Source: JBIKWM01 sp044356305 (GTDB lineage: Bacteria; Bacteroidota; Bacteroidia; UBA10329). From it: DNA of 64,000 bases. Under the pieces are notes generated by a model, which did no database searches, had not been told where the DNA came from, and worked only from the letters and a program-made list of their open reading frames with translations. Below are positions 60,388 to 64,000 of this stretch, one piece after another. The translations under genes were made by a program, and so were the position numbers. Each line of letters begins with the position of its first letter. Position 1 is the stretch's first letter. The stretch covers positions 1 to 64,000 of the forward strand of contig JBIKWM010000013.1 in the NCBI GenBank assembly GCA_044356305.1, in the 5' to 3' direction.

Positions 60388-62139
60388 ATGAGAAAAAACC
60401 TACTCTTCGTTTCAATGCTGAGCCTGTCTGCCTTTGGGGCAATGGCTCAGAACGTGCGTGTTGCAAACAATGCTAAGCAGTGCGTGCCTGGCCGTGAGAT
60501 TCAGTCTGACAACCGCGGTGGCGGTGGTCTGAGCTGCCCTATCACGGAAGGATTTGATTCAGGATTCCCTGCCACTTGGACCAATGTTGAGGTGAATGCA
60601 TCCGAAAACTGGGTCTATATGGGCACAGGTGGTAACCCTGACGGTCACATGGACATTCAGTACGATGCCAGCCTTGCCCTGCAGGACGAGTCGCTGATCA
60701 CCCCTGATATCGACCTCTCTGCCATCCCGAACGTAGCCCTGTATTTCGACTGGTTCATGAGCTACTACTGGGGAGTTGACCCGAACGATAACTACGACCT
60801 GATCGTGTCAATCTCTACCGATGGCGGTACCAACTGGACAGAGTTGTGGACAGAGGCCAGCGAAGGTGAGTTTGACAATTACACCTTCTATACTGATATT
60901 GTGCCTCTTACAGCGTATGCCAGCTCCACGGCTGCACGGTTCAAGTTCACATACAATGGTTCGGACGGTGCTCAGGCCAAATTTGACAACATCAAGTTGT
61001 GCACCATGCCGTTCAATGATCTGATGGCGGTAACAGCCTATGCAGGCGATGTGGTGAATGACTACGTGTACAATCAGGTGCCTTTGGAACAAGCTGTTGA
61101 GCTTGTGGCCGGTGTTGTTGTGTCGAACATGGGTTCAGCCACTCAGACCAACCTCGATGCCGATTGGGAAGTGGTATTCAACGGATCCTCTGTTGCTTCG
61201 GGCAACGTGGCCGGACCGGCCTCGTTGGCCGCTGGCGCAACCGATACCATTTGGGTGAGCACCGGATTCACGCCTACCGCCACTGGCGATGTGGTTGTGA
61301 ACATGACTGTCGGCTCGGCTGAGAATGAGGAGGTGCCAGCGGACAATAGTGCATCGAGCGGCTTGACTGTTACTGAATTTGTCTGGGGCCATGACAATGA
61401 GACCGAAGACTATTTCGAGCTAGGTTATACCGCTGCTGAAGAACCAACAGGATTTGAGATGGGAGCCCGTTACTTCTGCCAAGTGGATGGAAGCAGCATC
61501 TATGCCTTACAGTTCGCTCTGGGTGCCAGCACCACTTCAAGTGCCGTGACCGTAAAAGTGTACGAGGGCGACCCGGCCAATGGTAGCGTTAGCGAGACAC
61601 TCTATGACATTCAGAACGGTGACCTCTCTTCCACAGCTCTCAACATCATCACTGTGGTGCTCGACCAGCCTGTGGATATGGTGGCCGGCAACGTGTACAC
61701 CGCCACGGTAGCCATTGAAGGTGGCGATGGTGGCACTATCATGGGTACAGGCGCTGATGATGGCGATGGCGGTCAGGCGCTTTATCTGGGCAGCGATCAG
61801 AACTGGTACAACTGGATCGGCCTCACGACCAGCATGCGCCTCAACCTCAACCCAGACATCAGCAGCGTTGGCGACATGAGTTCGTTCGTTGGGTTCCACA
61901 CTTTCCCTAATCCGGCAAACGATGAACTGAATGTTAACGTGACTACCCGTGCCGATGAGAAGGTGAGCGTAAGACTCATGTCAATGGCCGGTGCAGTTGT
62001 GGCCGAAGGTTCAGTTAACACCCAGGCAGGGACTTCCGGCCGTTTGAAGTTGAACGTTGCTGACGTGGCCGCTGGTCTGTACCTCGTTCAGGTGAGCACA
62101 GCCACTGGCACCATCACCCAGAAGGTGGCAGTGAACTGA
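60388..62139 (+). CDS. Secreted protein with choice-of-anchor-like domain and T9SS type A tail
   Basis: The 583-residue protein has a signal peptide (MRKNLLFVSMLSLSAFGAMAQ). A domain resembling choice-of-anchor J/MAM-type jellyrolls (about 50-215, with CPITEGFDSGFPATW and VSISTDGGTNWTELW) follows, then a CARDB-like region (about 225-350) and further beta modules. The Por-type sorting domain is the last 80 residues (FHTFPNPANDELNVNV ... DVAAGLYLVQVSTATG). It should be a surface or released protein. The ATG at 60388 opens the signal peptide, with an upstream in-frame start rejected. Confidence 0.82.
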   Translation: MRKNLLFVSMLSLSAFGAMAQNVRVANNAKQCVPGREIQSDNRGGGGLSCPITEGFDSGFPATWTNVEVNASENWVYMGTGGNPDGHMDIQYDASLALQDESLITPDIDLSAIPNVALYFDWFMSYYWGVDPNDNYDLIVSISTDGGTNWTELWTEASEGEFDNYTFYTDIVPLTAYASSTAARFKFTYNGSDGAQAKFDNIKLCTMPFNDLMAVTAYAGDVVNDYVYNQVPLEQAVELVAGVVVSNMGSATQTNLDADWEVVFNGSSVASGNVAGPASLAAGATDTIWVSTGFTPTATGDVVVNMTVGSAENEEVPADNSASSGLTVTEFVWGHDNETEDYFELGYTAAEEPTGFEMGARYFCQVDGSSIYALQFALGASTTSSAVTVKVYEGDPANGSVSETLYDIQNGDLSSTALNIITVVLDQPVDMVAGNVYTATVAIEGGDGGTIMGTGADDGDGGQALYLGSDQNWYNWIGLTTSMRLNLNPDISSVGDMSSFVGFHTFPNPANDELNVNVTTRADEKVSVRLMSMAGAVVAEGSVNTQAGTSGRLKLNVADVAAGLYLVQVSTATGTITQKVAVN

Positions 62140-62159
62140 TTTTATCTTCTAAGTGAGAG

Positions 62160-62190
62160 AGGCTGGCCCGTAAGGCCGGCCTTTTTTTTT
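62160..62190 (+). terminator. Intrinsic terminator
   Basis: AGGCTGGCC and GGCCGGCCT (about 62160-62182) form a stem with a short loop and a T-run of ten bases follows. Confidence 0.85.
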
Positions 62191-62288
62191 TAACTTGATT
62201 AGACTTCGCATACATGACGTTGAGATTGGCCCAGTTGTGTTTACTTCGCGTCCCGTTTCTCTTCCAAACCTTAACAAACCTTAACATC

Positions 62289-64000
62289 ATGAAGAAGTTC
62301 TACCTGTGTGCCTTTTTGGCCTTGGGAGCATTGACCGGCAATGCGCAGAATGCCCGCCTCAGCATGCTCCAAGAAGTGAAGCCGGCCTACGACATGCCTG
62401 AGCGCATGCGCGTTGACCGATTTAACGACTACACAAACCGCGTAACCATCTGGTCAAGCGATTTCACCAACACCAGCGATTGGACGGTGGGCAATTCGAG
62501 CACACCGGCCTACGATTGGGAATTCGTCACAGGCCTTTCATCCGGTCTGGTGGGTCAGAATTTCGCCCCGGCACTCAATTCATCCTCTGGCGGTCAGTTC
62601 GCGCTGATTGATTCAGATACTCAGGGAAGCAGTGCCCTGCAGAACGCATGGTTGCAGACTGCCAACCCCATGGACATGAGCAGCTATCCGAATGTGATCA
62701 TCACGTGGCAGCAGTATTTCCGTCACTTTCAAGATCCCCATTATGTGGAAGTATCTACTGATGGCGGGACCAACTGGACCTCATTTCTTGTGAATGACAT
62801 TGAGAACAGCATCACCAGTGCCAACCCTGACAGCTATGCCCTTAACATCAGCTCTGCTGCCGGTGGTCAGGCTAACGTCCTGATCCGTTTCCGCTATGAA
62901 GGCAACTACGGTTGGTTCTGGGCCATTGACGATGTGGCAGTGCTTGAGCAGCCCGCCAACGATCTGGTCAATGTCGGTTCTTACATGAGCACAGCCACTA
63001 CATTGGGCCTTGAATATGGCCGTATCGGTGCGAGCCAATTGGGTAACGATGCCTTGATAGGTTCATCAGTGTTCAACTTTGGATACACCGCTCAAACTGG
63101 GGTTGAGGTGGCGATTAATGTGAATGATGAGTCCGGTTCATCAGTCTATTCAAACACCCTGAGTGGTGGCACCATAGCCCCGAATGATACCCTTGATGTG
63201 GAAGAGACCATTGCGGCATCAACTTTTGCCGGTCTGGGCCTTTACGAGGCAACGTATGAAGTGAGCTCCAACGAGGAAACTTCGGGTGCTGCGACTTTTG
63301 CTGATAACATGTATATGCGCAACTTCGAGGTGAGTGTGGACCATTACTCTCTCGATGGCATCGGCAATCATCCTGCCGGTTATGAGAACCTGACCTCCTT
63401 GGGAACAAGCAGTTTCACTGGCGAAAGTGACGGAATCATGTTCTTCACCATGTACACCATCAACGAAGAGACTACCATATCAGGTATCGAACTCATGGTG
63501 ACTCAATCATCAGTTGCAGGCGGTTCGCTCATCGTTTCATTACATGATACGGCAAATGTCTTGGCCGATGATATAGCCTCTCCGATATTTACGAGTGAAA
63601 TCTACGATCTCACTGCTATTCCGACTGATGGAATCGTTTTTGTTCAATTCGCCACTCCTGTCACATTGCCAGTTGGCGCGTATTACGCAGGTGTTGAACT
63701 TTTCAGCAATGCCAATGCCAACGACATCCGCATCGTAGACGATTTGACAGTCCCCCAGCCATGGTATGGCAGCATGATCTATATCCCGAGCGATCAGACT
63801 GTTTACAGCAATGGTGAGGCACTCGCTATCCGTTTGGTAGGTGATTTCACAACCGGTATCAATGACCGTGAGCTGAGCAACCTCTTCAGCCTAAGTCCGA
63901 ATCCTTTCAGCACCGAAGTGATGCTCAACTTCAGCAGTGCAGTTAAAGGGAGTGCAAGCGTCAACGTGTATGGAATGGACGGCCGTGTCGCTCTGAGCCG
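62289..64000 (+). CDS. Secreted protein with T9SS-type tail, cut by the window edge
   Basis: An open frame starts at the ATG at 62289 and runs past the window end with no stop: 570 complete codons. The signal peptide is MKKFYLCAFLALGALTGNAQ. A choice-of-anchor J-like domain follows (about 45-220, with WSSDFTNTSDWTV, VEVSTDGGTNWTSF and GWFWAIDDVAV), then beta modules, and the beginning of a Por-type sorting domain (NLFSLSPNPFSTEVML ... VNVYGMDGRVALS) just before the edge. The gene therefore ends soon after the window. It resembles the two genes before it in design, which suggests a small family of secreted proteins arranged in tandem. Confidence 0.8.
   Translation, partial: MKKFYLCAFLALGALTGNAQNARLSMLQEVKPAYDMPERMRVDRFNDYTNRVTIWSSDFTNTSDWTVGNSSTPAYDWEFVTGLSSGLVGQNFAPALNSSSGGQFALIDSDTQGSSALQNAWLQTANPMDMSSYPNVIITWQQYFRHFQDPHYVEVSTDGGTNWTSFLVNDIENSITSANPDSYALNISSAAGGQANVLIRFRYEGNYGWFWAIDDVAVLEQPANDLVNVGSYMSTATTLGLEYGRIGASQLGNDALIGSSVFNFGYTAQTGVEVAINVNDESGSSVYSNTLSGGTIAPNDTLDVEETIAASTFAGLGLYEATYEVSSNEETSGAATFADNMYMRNFEVSVDHYSLDGIGNHPAGYENLTSLGTSSFTGESDGIMFFTMYTINEETTISGIELMVTQSSVAGGSLIVSLHDTANVLADDIASPIFTSEIYDLTAIPTDGIVFVQFATPVTLPVGAYYAGVELFSNANANDIRIVDDLTVPQPWYGSMIYIPSDQTVYSNGEALAIRLVGDFTTGINDRELSNLFSLSPNPFSTEVMLNFSSAVKGSASVNVYGMDGRVALS

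Noticed and set aside
1..64000. CRISPR arrays, insertion sequences, rRNA and tRNA genes
   Set aside because: No regularly spaced identical repeats, no transposase with terminal repeats, and no cloverleaf or ribosomal RNA sequence was recognised on reading. A tRNA scan would be needed to exclude a missed tRNA.

Overview
The window looks like a chromosomal contig of a free-living member of the Bacteroidota, probably Flavobacteriales-related. The signs are type IX secretion (T9SS) signatures (a PorP/SprF-like membrane protein, gliding-type and Por-type C-terminal sorting domains, very large PKD-repeat and P-domain secreted proteins), a TonB-dependent receptor with a carboxypeptidase-like N-terminal domain, stand-alone PurS, and several TAnnTTTG-type -7 promoter boxes. 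Most of the window is clearly GC-rich; bases 1 to about 2480 are clearly AT-rich.

Bases 1-2700 are the most remarkable part. They hold an integron-like gene-cassette array: four small genes on the minus strand, three of them complete. Each complete gene is followed by a 134-138 bp imperfect inverted repeat built like an integron attC site: an R-box stem, an asymmetric unpaired spacer that is GTTTT/T in all three copies, and an L stem of about 20 bp. The first bases of each complete cassette match the R'' box of that cassette's own attC, the diagnostic relation of a circle-forming cassette. The array ends at an attI-like site (crossover near 2487) with four TGCGCA-containing direct-repeat units. 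Next to it is a tyrosine recombinase gene (2699-3847) that lacks the IntI-specific insertion, faces the same way as the cassettes, and has His in place of catalytic Arg I.

From 3848 to 5908 lie one FN3-like gene and a gene-free stretch of more than 1.2 kb holding a roughly 150 bp hairpin, an array of GGCC/GGCACC cores with a period near 21 bp, and CATTTTGGGG repeats. The rest is ordinary, densely packed chromosome. Bases 5909-11242 carry metF, a T9SS type B protein, purS and pssA. Bases 11338-16706 carry an HRDC protein, a TonB-dependent receptor, an OstA-like protein and a GreA-like factor. Bases 16740-23764 carry an M20 amidohydrolase, a TauE-like half transporter, a beta-propeller/barrel protein, a SpoU methyltransferase and a dihaem cytochrome c.

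Bases 23838-30548 form a fatty-acid beta-oxidation operon: MarR regulator, a FadN-like dehydrogenase/hydratase, a MORN protein, a FadA-like thiolase and a FadE-like acyl-CoA dehydrogenase. It has a palindromic operator candidate upstream and a bidirectional terminator at its end. Bases 30796-42278 include a PIG-L deacetylase, an acyl-CoA carboxylase beta subunit, a CotH kinase, an M23 peptidase, alaS and miaA. Bases 42279-45707 form a minus-strand cluster with idi, queD, folE and a VWA/CoxE-like protein. A 1772-residue PKD protein (45799-51117), an orphan HisA-like protein, sucC, a PorP/SprF plus gliding-domain pair and gcvP follow. The window closes with three tandem T9SS-secreted proteins, the last cut by the window edge. 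No rRNA, tRNA, CRISPR array or insertion sequence was recognised.
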